Source: RGIG4608 sp045125655 (GTDB lineage: Bacteria; Bacillota; Clostridia; Oscillospirales; CAG-272). From it: 20,066 bases of DNA. The position numbers were made by a program, and so were the translations under genes. The stretch covers positions 1-20,066 of the forward strand of contig JBGVNP010000013.1 in the NCBI GenBank assembly GCA_045125655.1. Reading direction: 5' to 3'. Below, one piece after another: positions 6,605-13,468 of the stretch; position 1 is the stretch's first letter; every line of letters begins with the position of its first letter. Below the pieces are notes generated by a model, which was not told the DNA's origin, made no database searches, and saw only the letters and a program-made list of their open reading frames with translations.

Positions 6605-7303
6605 ATGATGGATTACGGATATATTGATGATAATTTTGCAAAGATAGATGCAAAAATCCGTGCGGCAGCCGACGGCAGAGAAATGCCCGAAATGATAGTC
6701 GCTATCAAGAGCGCCGACATTGATGAAATAGAATATCTTGTTAAAAAGCACGGTGTTCATGCCGTGGGTGAAAATCGCGCCTCTCAGTTGCTTGAAAGAT
6801 ATGAAAAATTGAAGGGGCTTGGAGTTGATATTCATTTTATCGGCTCATTGCAGACCAACAAGGTACGGCAAGTGATCGATAAGGTGAAAATGATACATTC
6901 GCTTGATAGAATATCACTTGCGCGTGAGATAGATAAGCAAGCACAAAAGCACGGTATAGTGATGGACGTTCTTGTTGAGATAAACTCGGGCAGAGAAGAA
7001 AGCAAGGGCGGAGTGCTTCCGGAGAACGTTGAAGATTTTTGCAAGGAGATCGCGGCTTTTGAACACATAAATTTGCGCGGTTTTATGACTATGGCGCCAA
7101 AATGTGAAAAAAATAGCGAATATTTGAAATATTTTTGCGAAACTTATCAATTAGTGCTTGACATTTGGCAAAAAAAATTACATAATATAGGTATACCGAT
7201 ATTATCTATGGGGATGAGCGACAGTTTTGAGGAAGCGATCGCCTCAGGTTCTAATATGGTAAGAATTGGACGAAGTATGTTTAATAAAAATTCAGTAAAA
7301 TAA
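6605..7303 (+). CDS. yggS: YggS/YlmE family pyridoxal-phosphate homeostasis protein
   Basis: The YggS/PROSC family binds PLP in a fold like the alanine racemase N-terminal domain and influences vitamin B6 and amino-acid balance; it has no established catalytic reaction. Family landmarks are visible: VGENRASQL near 54-62, HFIGSLQTNK, EINSGREESKGG, LRGFMTMAP and LSMGMSDSFEEAIASGSNMVRIG. The PLP lysine should be K35, in VAIKSAD. The usual text here is VAVSKTKP, so this copy appears to lack one residue before the lysine. At 232 residues it is of normal length. It starts 1 nt after the adaptor's stop, with GAGGTG as ribosome binding site; an ATG at 6608 is an alternative start. Confidence 0.93.
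   Translation: MMDYGYIDDNFAKIDAKIRAAADGREMPEMIVAIKSADIDEIEYLVKKHGVHAVGENRASQLLERYEKLKGLGVDIHFIGSLQTNKVRQVIDKVKMIHSLDRISLAREIDKQAQKHGIVMDVLVEINSGREESKGGVLPENVEDFCKEIAAFEHINLRGFMTMAPKCEKNSEYLKYFCETYQLVLDIWQKKLHNIGIPILSMGMSDSFEEAIASGSNMVRIGRSMFNKNSVK
7158..7186 (+). promoter_or_regulatory. Possible internal promoter within yggS for sepF-ylmH
   Basis: TTGACA (7158-7163), 17-nt spacer, CATAAT (7181-7186), in a locally AT-rich part of the yggS coding region with an A-run in the spacer. It lies about 140 nt before sepF and could give sepF-ylmH separate expression. Confidence 0.4.
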
Positions 7304-7324
7304 AAAGAAGGCAGGAAGTTAACA

Positions 7325-7777
7325 ATGAAAAATTTGACAAACCTTTTCGGCAAGAAAGAAACTACAGATTACGATAAGTATTACCGTGATGACGACGATA
7401 TCTATGATGATGTAGATGACTCCGATGATGACGTAACTACTTACGGTGATAATAATAAAGAGGGTGGCGTTTCCTTTAATTCACCCGCAGCTCCCGTTTC
7501 TCTTAAGGTAGTTAAGCCCAAGAGCCACAAAGACGGTCCCGCTATCGCAGATCATCTTGCAGCAGGCAGCACAGTGGTTCTTAACATCGAATCCCTTGAC
7601 AGAGCAGGTGCTATAAGACTTATCGACTTCCTTTTGGGTGCTGTTCACGTGCTTGGCGGCGATATGAAGAGCGTTACTAAGACAACTCTCGTATTTGCTC
7701 CCAGAAACGTTGGCGTTTCCGATTTCGAGCATCTTGAAGAGGAAGATGTAGAAGAGATCGAGGAATACGAAGATTAA
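7325..7777 (+). CDS. sepF: Cell division protein SepF
   Basis: SepF tethers FtsZ to the membrane and helps organise the Z-ring. The protein has 150 residues. A short N-terminal stretch (MKNLTNLFGKK) is the amphipathic membrane anchor. A strongly acidic Asp/Tyr linker follows at about 15-45. The conserved SepF core is at about 58-130: VSLKVVKPKS, AIADHLAAGSTVVLNIESLD, RLIDFLLGAVHVLGGDM and TLVFAPRNVGV, which lines up well with the B. subtilis protein. An acidic tail (EEEDVEEIEEYED) ends it. Ribosome binding site AGGAAG. It lies 21 nt after yggS and 6 nt before ylmH. The usual next gene, ylmG (yggT family), is absent. Confidence 0.95.
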   Translation: MKNLTNLFGKKETTDYDKYYRDDDDIYDDVDDSDDDVTTYGDNNKEGGVSFNSPAAPVSLKVVKPKSHKDGPAIADHLAAGSTVVLNIESLDRAGAIRLIDFLLGAVHVLGGDMKSVTKTTLVFAPRNVGVSDFEHLEEEDVEEIEEYED

Positions 7778-7783
7778 TTTGCA

Positions 7784-8596
7784 ATGAGTAATTTTTCTCT
7801 TCCGGACAATAAGGAGTTAAAGCTCTTTTATGCGCGTCTTGATGATCTTGAAAGACGGGCTTTAAGTGGCAGTGTCGTTCATTCGCCGTTTTTGACTCCG
7901 AGTGAAGCGTATAAGGCAGAGAAATATTTTGAGGCAAAGGGAAATAGAAGGATGATTTGCTTTTTCGGTGGATATTTTGATGCCCAGAGAAAGCAAATCT
8001 TTCTTTTGCCCGAATATATCTTGGATTCTGTTGATGAAGATGCCTTGCTTGACGTTATAGCAGAGAATATAAACGAGTCGATAACGGCTATAAAAATTTG
8101 CGGTAGCGGCTTTAGAAATCTCACTCACAGAGATTATCTCGGCAGTATTTTATCCCTTGGAATTGAGAGGGAAAAGCTCGGCGATATATGTGTTTTGGAC
8201 GAGCATTCGGCTGTGGCTTTTTGTGGCACGGAGATTGCGGATTATCTTATTTTCGAGCTTGATTCCATTGGAAATGACAAGGTAAAGGTATCAAAGATAC
8301 CTCTCGATAAAAATATGGCATCCATTCAAAAATTTCAACCCTTTACCGACACGGTGGCGAGCGAAAGACTTGATTGTGTGGTTGCGGCTCTTTTTAATCT
8401 TTCGCGTGAAAAAGCGCAGAATCTAATCAAGGGCGGATTCGTTGAGCATAATTATGAAACCGCAACCAAAATTGACGTTGATACCAAGGCGGGGGATATA
8501 ATAAGCGCCCGTGGCTTTGGAAAATTCGTCCTTCGCGATATTTCAACACTCACTAAAAAGGGTAGATTGAGATTATTTGCGGATAAATATGTGTAA
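7784..8596 (+). CDS. ylmH: YlmH, S4-domain RNA-binding protein
   Basis: YlmH binds the ribosome with an S4 domain and has been linked to rescue of stalled 50S subunits, as well as sitting in the division cluster. At 270 residues it is typical. The central HRDYLGSILSLGIEREKLGDI (starting at residue 115) is the strongest family mark. The S4 domain spans about 193-250 (ERLDCVVAALFNLSREKAQNLI, then KAGDIISARGFGKF). The ATG has no clear Shine-Dalgarno sequence, but it lies only 6 nt after the sepF stop, so re-initiation is likely. It is the last gene of the operon. In B. subtilis divIVA follows here; in this window it does not. Confidence 0.93.
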   Translation: MSNFSLPDNKELKLFYARLDDLERRALSGSVVHSPFLTPSEAYKAEKYFEAKGNRRMICFFGGYFDAQRKQIFLLPEYILDSVDEDALLDVIAENINESITAIKICGSGFRNLTHRDYLGSILSLGIEREKLGDICVLDEHSAVAFCGTEIADYLIFELDSIGNDKVKVSKIPLDKNMASIQKFQPFTDTVASERLDCVVAALFNLSREKAQNLIKGGFVEHNYETATKIDVDTKAGDIISARGFGKFVLRDISTLTKKGRLRLFADKYV

Positions 8597-8601
8597 CCAT
8601 A

Positions 8602-8630
8602 TTGACATATTTTGATTTCTACAGTATAAT
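8602..8630 (+). promoter_or_regulatory. Consensus sigma-A promoter directly after ylmH
   Basis: TTGACA (8602-8607), 17-nt spacer, TATAAT (8625-8630), both perfect. The predicted start is near 8637, only about 60 nt before an intrinsic terminator, so its main product should be a short RNA unless polymerase reads through. Confidence 0.85.
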
Positions 8631-8636
8631 ATCCTC

Positions 8637-8700
8637 ATAGATATGCCCCAAAGGGCAAAAGCGCAGAGAGGGCATATAGCCCATCTCTGCGCTTTTTAAT
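8637..8700 (+). ncRNA. Candidate short structured RNA or attenuated leader
   Basis: Between a perfect promoter and a T-run lies about 60 nt with no ORF. It contains hairpin TGCCC/GGGCA (8644-8648/8653-8657, loop CAAA). A long terminator hairpin follows: AAGCGCAGAGA/TCTCTGCGCTT (8659-8669/8684-8694) continued by GGGC/GCCC (8670-8673/8679-8682) with loop ATATA. An 8-bp alternative pairing exists between ATATGCCC (8641-8648) and GGGCATAT (8670-8677), which would break the first hairpin and the tip of the second. It could be a small RNA, an attenuator for the lipoprotein downstream, or simply the ylmH terminator with a fortuitous promoter. I recognise no known RNA family. Confidence 0.5.
8659..8697 (+). 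terminator. Intrinsic terminator downstream of ylmH
   Basis: An 11-bp stem extended by four G-C pairs, with one unpaired A, is followed by TTTTT and further T-rich sequence. It would end both the ylmH operon transcript and any RNA from the promoter at 8602. Confidence 0.9.
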
Positions 8701-8723
8701 TTTTTATATTTTTTAAAAAAAGT

Positions 8724-8758
8724 ATTACACTTTTTTTAAAATTTGTTGTCTATATTTA
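8724..8758 (+). promoter_or_regulatory. Promoter-like block shared with the HIT promoter
   Basis: ATTACAC plus a T-run, then TGTTG and CTATATT, closely matches the block at 795-829 (most of about 35 aligned positions identical). TATATT at 8751-8756 would be the -10. A transcript from here would carry a leader of about 110 nt before the first ribosome binding site at 8871. Confidence 0.4.
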
Positions 8759-8887
8759 TAGAGAAAATAATTATTTATTGTTTTTTTAAAAAACATTTGG
8801 AAAATTTGAAGAATTTCTCCTAAAAAATAGGTATTTATATTATAGAGCAATTAAAAAGCTCAACTATGTAAAAGGAGGAATAGTTCA

Positions 8888-8953
8888 ATGAAAAAAGGAA
8901 AATTTGTTCACGAGAGGAGAATAGAATATGAAAAACCAAACAACAAAATTTAA
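8888..8953 (+). CDS. Short leader ORF (21 aa) overlapping the lipoprotein start
   Basis: ATG at 8888 follows a near-perfect ribosome binding site (AAAGGAGG, 8871-8878). It encodes 21 residues, MKKGKFVHERRI then EYEKPNNKI, highly basic and hydrophilic, ending with TAA at 8951-8953. The lipoprotein ATG at 8928 lies inside this ORF in another frame with its own AGGAGAA (8915-8921). This is the layout of a leader peptide that couples or tunes translation of the next gene. The product itself resembles nothing I know. Alternatively it is a non-functional duplicate start. Confidence 0.45.
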   Translation: MKKGKFVHERRIEYEKPNNKI

Positions 8954-9590
8954 CAAATCCAAGCTCCTTGCGAGGGTGATGCTTGTTGTCTTTTTGATGA
9001 CGACTATATTTAATCTTGTGGGATGTTCGCTCGGATATATTGGATATAATTATTATAAAACTATGGAAACTGATGGTATTCACTCACGACCAGCTTCAAT
9101 TCGTGTAAAATCAAAGACTAATACATTCAATATAGAAAATTTAACTTTAGATTTAGATATAGGTGTACATAGAACTTCTTTTTTTGGAGTAATGGATAAT
9201 AGTCCTAAGGAACAATATGCTTTTCCTTCTTATAATATTGGGTTTGCTATATATATTTGTGATGGTCAATACAAGAATAGTTTTCCGTACTGTGTTGACA
9301 ATCTCGAAAATATAGAAAACCACTATTTTATAGATGAAATCACTGAAGATGAAGCTTTTACAAAAGAATATGGATATAATATTTTTAATTATAATCACAA
9401 AAGAGAATTAACCATTCCGTCACAATATTTGACTCAAAATTCCGGTATCATCGCAATTAAATTGGCAAGCTATTATGAGTTCGGTGAAAGAAGATATGAC
9501 TTTGAACCAGATTACAGTATTTATACTATAGTGTTGGAATATGAAAAAATGGAAGATAGTCTAGTAAGGATTACCAATTTTTATGAATAA
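8928..9590 (+). CDS. AT-rich orphan lipoprotein, unknown function (220 aa)
   Basis: The N-terminus is a lipoprotein signal: basic residues (KSKLLAR), a hydrophobic run (MLVVFLMTTIFN) and the lipobox LVGC with C33 as the lipid-anchored residue. LspA, encoded downstream, would cleave it. The mature part has no recognised domain; it is rich in Tyr, Asn, Ile and Glu, looks like a beta-rich extracytoplasmic domain, and contains two further cysteines in the ICDGQYKNSFPYC segment. Codons are markedly A/T-rich (ATA, TAT, AAT, TTT) compared with sepF or ileS nearby, which suggests recent arrival or weak selection. It stands where divIVA is usual in related loci. Start ATG at 8928 with AGGAGAA six bases upstream. 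Confidence 0.7.
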   Translation: MKNQTTKFNKSKLLARVMLVVFLMTTIFNLVGCSLGYIGYNYYKTMETDGIHSRPASIRVKSKTNTFNIENLTLDLDIGVHRTSFFGVMDNSPKEQYAFPSYNIGFAIYICDGQYKNSFPYCVDNLENIENHYFIDEITEDEAFTKEYGYNIFNYNHKRELTIPSQYLTQNSGIIAIKLASYYEFGERRYDFEPDYSIYTIVLEYEKMEDSLVRITNFYE

Positions 9591-9607
9591 TTAATGAGGA
9601 CAATTCT

Positions 9608-9691
9608 ATGAGAAAATTTTATAAATTTATCTTAACGGCACGCTTGTTTTCTACGATAAGTATAGTTTGCCTATGCTACAGTAATTACTAA
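9608..9691 (+). CDS. Possible 27-residue hydrophobic peptide
   Basis: ATG at 9608 with GAGGA about seven bases upstream opens a frame ending at TAA 9689-9691. The product starts MRKFYKFILTARLF and continues STISIVCLCYSNY: a basic head and a hydrophobic run, like a small membrane peptide or the remains of a signal peptide whose gene has been lost. It is 17 nt after the lipoprotein and just before a strong terminator, so it would share that transcript. Coding status is uncertain. Confidence 0.35.
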   Translation: MRKFYKFILTARLFSTISIVCLCYSNY

Positions 9692-9694
9692 TAT

Positions 9695-9731
9695 TTTTTG
9701 CCCCGCCTAAAAAGCGGGGCTTGTTTTTTTA
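9695..9731 (+). terminator. Intrinsic terminator ending the lipoprotein unit
   Basis: GCCCCGC (9700-9706) pairs with GCGGGGC (9714-9720), loop CTAAAAA, followed by TTG and a run of seven T. Confidence 0.92.
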
Positions 9732-9782
9732 TTGATTCTTGAAGAAAATAAGACAAAAACGATGATAATATCATAAAGAATA

Positions 9783-9811
9783 TTGACAAAAAAATTTTTT
9801 TGTGATATATT
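9783..9811 (+). promoter_or_regulatory. Sigma-A promoter of ileS-lspA-rluD
   Basis: TTGACA (9783-9788), 17-nt spacer of A- and T-runs, TATATT (9806-9811). The predicted start near 9818 opens the T-box leader. Confidence 0.85.
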
Positions 9812-9817
9812 TATATT

Positions 9818-10060
9818 GGTAATATGTGTGGCTATGATAAAGACGGTGTTTTTTGAAGGGCTTATAGAGAGTGTACGGTTGGTGTAAGTACATAGCGAGT
9901 AGAAAAGCGCAAATCACTTTTGAGCCGATTGCTGACAATAACCTTAGGCGATCCGTATCCCTGCGTTAAAGGGCTTGAGTGGCACTTCATACGGAGTGCA
10001 AAATGAGTGGTACCACGGTTTATTCCGCCTCATTGACGATAAGTCAGTGAGGCGTTTTTT
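9818..10060 (+). promoter_or_regulatory. Isoleucine T-box leader of ileS
   Basis: A T-box riboswitch reads uncharged tRNA and lets transcription continue when the amino acid is short. Visible landmarks in order: AGAGAG (9866-9871) and GGTTGGTG (9877-9884) of the stem I distal region; the likely specifier ATC (Ile) at 9913-9915, before ACTTTTGAGCC; the T-box GAGTGGTACCACGG (10005-10018); and the terminator GCCTCATTGAC/GTCAGTGAGGC (10027-10037/10043-10053) plus T-run. AATGAG (10002-10007) can pair with CTCATT (10029-10034), taking the 5' arm of the terminator, which is the antiterminator switch. The Ile specifier agrees with the gene it controls. The full stem I pairing was not worked out. Confidence 0.93.
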
Positions 10061-10093
10061 ATTTTGATAACAATTATAAGGAGATATATTAAA

Positions 10094-12889
10094 ATGGCAA
10101 AGGATTACACTTCATCATTGAATCTTCCAAGCACAAAATTTGAGATGAGAGCAAATCTTCCCACAAGAGAGCCTCTTATGCTTGAATATTGGAACAGCAT
10201 TAATCTTTATCAGCAGATGCAGGAGAGAAGAGCGGGCAGACCTACCTTCGTAGTTCACGACGGTCCCCCATTCTCAAACGGAAATATCCATATGGGTACT
10301 TCTCTTAACAAAATACTTAAGGACTTTATCAACAAATCCAAGGTTATGGAGGGCTATCTTGTGCCCTTTACTCCCGGTTGGGACAACCACGGTATGCCCA
10401 TTGAGTCCGCCATCATAAAGAAGAACAAGATTGACAGAAAGAAGATGAGCATTTCCGATTTCCGCCGTCAGTGTCACGCATTCGCACAGGATTACGTTGA
10501 CATTCAGATGGGTCAGTTCAAGCGTCTTGGCGTTGTTGCGGATTGGGAACATCCCTATCTTACAATGAACCCCGAATTTGAGGCACGTGAGGTTCTCGTT
10601 TTCGGTGAGATGTTCAAGAAGGGCTACATCTACAAGGGACTTAAGCCCGTTTATTGGTGTCCCAAGGACGAAACTGCTCTTGCAGAGGCAGAAATCGAGT
10701 ATAAAACCGACAAGTGTACCTCTATTTACGTAAAATTCCGCGTAAATGACGATATGGGTAAGCTTGACGGAATCTGCGATAAGAATAACACATACTTTAT
10801 TATTTGGACAACTACAACTTGGACTCTCCCCGGCAACCTTGCGATCGCGCTCAATCCCGATGAGGATTACGTTGTTGCAAAAGCAGAGAACGGCGAATGC
10901 TATATCGTTGCTGAGGCACTTCTTCCAAAGACAATGGAAGAGGGTAAGATCGAAAATTATGAGGTTCTTGCTAAGATGCCCGGTCGCGAATTTGAATTTA
11001 TGAAGGCGCAGCATCCTTTCCTTGAAAGAGAAAGTCTTGTTTGCAACGCCGATTACGTTACTATGGATAGTGGTACGGGCTGTGTTCACACAGCTCCCGG
11101 CTTTGGTGCGGACGACTACAATACCTGCCAGAGATATGGCATTGACATCATCGTTCCCGTTGATGACCGCGGTTATCAGACAAAGGATGCGGGCAAGTTC
11201 GCAGGACTTTACTACGAGGAATCCAACAAGGCGATCCTTGAGGATATGACTGAAACGGGCGCACTCTTTGCATCCAAGGAGTTTGAGCACGAATATCCTC
11301 ACTGCTGGAGATGTAAGAATCCCATCATCTTCCGTGCAACTCCTCAGTGGTTCTGCTCGGTTGATGCGTTCAAGGACGAGGCAGTTAAGGCTTGTCAGGG
11401 TGTTCAGTGGCTTCCCGAATGGGGTGGCGACAGAATGGAGCAGATGATCAGAGAGAGAGCCGATTGGTGTATCTCACGTCAGCGTCATTGGGGACTTCCC
11501 ATTCCCGTATTTTACTGCGATGATTGCGGTAAGCCCATCTGCACGGATGAAACAATAAAGAGAGTATCCGAGATCTTTGGAGCAGAGGGTTCTAACGCGT
11601 GGTTTGACAAGGAAGCAAGCGAGCTTCTTCCCGATGGCTTCGTATGTCCTCACTGCGGTGGCGTACACTTTACAAAGGAGCATAACACCCTTGACGGTTG
11701 GTTTGACTCCGGTTCATCACATTTCTGCGCGCCCGATCTCTACCGTGAGCTTGGTGAAGCGGCAGACGTATATCTTGAGGGTGCCGACCAGTATAGAGGT
11801 TGGTTCCAGTCATCACTTCTTACAGCAGTTGGTGCAGTTGGAAGCGGTGCGCCCTTCAAGACAGTTCTTACCCACGGTTGGGTAGTTGACGGAGAGGGTA
11901 AGGCAATGCACAAATCCCTTGGTAACTCCATCGCGCCCGAAGAGATGGTGGGCAAATACGGCGCAGACCTTGTGCGCTTGTGGGTTGCATCCAGTGATTA
12001 TCGCGTTGACGTTCGTGTTTCAGATAACATTTTCAAGCAGCTTTCCGAAACCTATAGAAAAATCAGAAATACAAGCCGTATCATCCTTGCAAACCTCAAC
12101 GATTTCAATCCCGACACGGATATGGTTGCGGTCGATGAGCTTTACGAGATCGACAAGTGGGCACTTAGCCGCCTTAACAATCTTGCTAAGGTTATCCGCG
12201 AGGGATACGATACCTATGAATTCCATACTGTTTACCACAGCGTAAACAACTTCTGCACAAACGATCTCTCCAAGCTCTTTATCGACATTACAAAGGATAG
12301 AGTTTATGTTGAGAGAAAGGATAGCAAGGCAAGAAGAAGCGCACAGACGGCTATGTACCTCATTATTTCGGGTATGACACGTCTTATCGCTCCCATGCTT
12401 TCCTTCACGGCAGAGGAGATCTGGCAGGCAATGCCCCATAGCTCAAACGACGTTACGGATAGCGTATTCCTTAATATGATGCCCGAATACAGTGAGGAGC
12501 TTACATTTGCTGACATTAGCGATAGATGGAACAAGCTCTTTACACTTCGCGATGACGTTATGAAGGCACTCGAGCTTGCACGTGCCTCCAAGCTCATAGG
12601 TAAGTCCCTTGATGCAAAGGTTACTATCTACACAACCAATGACGAATACAAGACATTGTTTGATAGCTTTGCAAGTGATCTTGCAACTGTATTCATCGTT
12701 TCTCAAGCATTTGTAAAGGCAGAAAATGCACCCGAGGGCGCATTTGCAGAGACCGAGAGCGGAATTGCAGTTCTCGTTGAAAAGGCGGACGGACACAAGT
12801 GTGACCGCTGCTGGACGTATTCGACTGAGGGAGTTCACGACGAGGAAGGATTCATCTGCGAAAGATGTAGAAAAATTCTTGCAGAATAA
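10094..12889 (+). CDS. ileS: Isoleucyl-tRNA synthetase
   Basis: IleS charges tRNA-Ile and edits mischarged valine. At 931 residues it matches the bacterial form. The HIGH signature is HMGT at 66-69 (after PPFSNGNI). The CP1 editing domain shows TTTWTLPGNLA, and a zinc-ribbon pair (CDDC, CPHC) lies in the middle. The second class I signature reads KAMHKSLGN (from residue 603) rather than the textbook KMSKS, with the key K607-S608 kept. A C-terminal zinc site is formed by C903/C906 and C922/C925. The ATG at 10094 has AAGGAG 10 bases before it; an upstream in-frame TTG at 10064 falls at the end of the T-box terminator and is rejected. lspA follows 9 nt later. Confidence 0.98.
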   Translation: MAKDYTSSLNLPSTKFEMRANLPTREPLMLEYWNSINLYQQMQERRAGRPTFVVHDGPPFSNGNIHMGTSLNKILKDFINKSKVMEGYLVPFTPGWDNHGMPIESAIIKKNKIDRKKMSISDFRRQCHAFAQDYVDIQMGQFKRLGVVADWEHPYLTMNPEFEAREVLVFGEMFKKGYIYKGLKPVYWCPKDETALAEAEIEYKTDKCTSIYVKFRVNDDMGKLDGICDKNNTYFIIWTTTTWTLPGNLAIALNPDEDYVVAKAENGECYIVAEALLPKTMEEGKIENYEVLAKMPGREFEFMKAQHPFLERESLVCNADYVTMDSGTGCVHTAPGFGADDYNTCQRYGIDIIVPVDDRGYQTKDAGKFAGLYYEESNKAILEDMTETGALFASKEFEHEYPHCWRCKNPIIFRATPQWFCSVDAFKDEAVKACQGVQWLPEWGGDRMEQMIRERADWCISRQRHWGLPIPVFYCDDCGKPICTDETIKRVSEIFGAEGSNAWFDKEASELLPDGFVCPHCGGVHFTKEHNTLDGWFDSGSSHFCAPDLYRELGEAADVYLEGADQYRGWFQSSLLTAVGAVGSGAPFKTVLTHGWVVDGEGKAMHKSLGNSIAPEEMVGKYGADLVRLWVASSDYRVDVRVSDNIFKQLSETYRKIRNTSRIILANLNDFNPDTDMVAVDELYEIDKWALSRLNNLAKVIREGYDTYEFHTVYHSVNNFCTNDLSKLFIDITKDRVYVERKDSKARRSAQTAMYLIISGMTRLIAPMLSFTAEEIWQAMPHSSNDVTDSVFLNMMPEYSEELTFADISDRWNKLFTLRDDVMKALELARASKLIGKSLDAKVTIYTTNDEYKTLFDSFASDLATVFIVSQAFVKAENAPEGAFAETESGIAVLVEKADGHKCDRCWTYSTEGVHDEEGFICERCRKILAE

Positions 12890-12898
12890 GGAGAAATT

Positions 12899-13468
12899 AT
12901 GATATACGTATGGCTTATGATAATAGCGGGTGCAGTAGGTCTGGACCAGCTTACCAAATGGCTGACGGTACAAAATCTTGAATATATAGCGCCCCCCGCG
13001 GCTCCCGATACTATTCCCGTAATCAAGGACGTGTTTCACTTTACCTACGTAAGAAACACAGGCGCGGCATTCAGTATGTTTAACGAGCCCGACCAGAGAT
13101 GGATCTTTATGAGCATCTCTACGGTTGCCATAATTGCTCTTGCAATTTATCTTTGGAAGAACAGAAACGGCAGTAAGCTTTTGGGCGTTGCCCTTAGCTT
13201 TATTATCGGTGGCGGAATCGGTAATATGATCGATAGAATCGCGCTTAAATACGTTATTGATATGCTTGATTTCAGAATTATCAAGTTTGCCATCTTTAAC
13301 GTTGCGGATTCATTCGTTTGTATTGGTGTTGGTTTATTCGTTCTTCAAGTGATTCTTGAGGAGATAGAAGTTTATAAAAAAGAAAAAGCAGAAAAGCTTG
13401 CGGCGGCACTTATAGCTGAGCAAGAAGCATCTGCAGAAAATACTGACAATGCAGAAAACGGTAATTAA
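12899..13468 (+). CDS. lspA: Lipoprotein signal peptidase LspA (signal peptidase II)
   Basis: LspA is an inner-membrane aspartyl protease that removes the signal peptide from prolipoproteins after lipid attachment. Four membrane helices are expected and fit the hydrophobic segments (about 1-18, 66-86, 94-112, 131-152). The catalytic aspartates lie in the family motifs GNMIDR (D112) and FNVADS (D137); DQLTK and RNTGAAFS are also conserved. The protein is 189 residues, longer than the usual 150-165 because of a charged, Ala/Glu-rich cytoplasmic tail after about 153. AAGGAG precedes the ATG. The last 20 bases overlap rluD, so that tail also carries the next gene's start. Two lipoprotein genes in this window are likely substrates. 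Confidence 0.97.
   Translation: MIYVWLMIIAGAVGLDQLTKWLTVQNLEYIAPPAAPDTIPVIKDVFHFTYVRNTGAAFSMFNEPDQRWIFMSISTVAIIALAIYLWKNRNGSKLLGVALSFIIGGGIGNMIDRIALKYVIDMLDFRIIKFAIFNVADSFVCIGVGLFVLQVILEEIEVYKKEKAEKLAAALIAEQEASAENTDNAENGN

Noticed and set aside
10064..10093. Longer ileS starting at TTG 10064
   Set aside because: This start sits at the T-run of the T-box terminator; the AAGGAG site points to ATG 10094.
10274..11302. 342-codon open frame on the minus strand
   Set aside because: Lies wholly inside ileS, whose motifs are unmistakable; no ribosome binding site; a shadow of codon bias.
12443..13039. 198-codon minus-strand frame across ileS and lspA
   Set aside because: Antisense to two well-identified genes and without family features.
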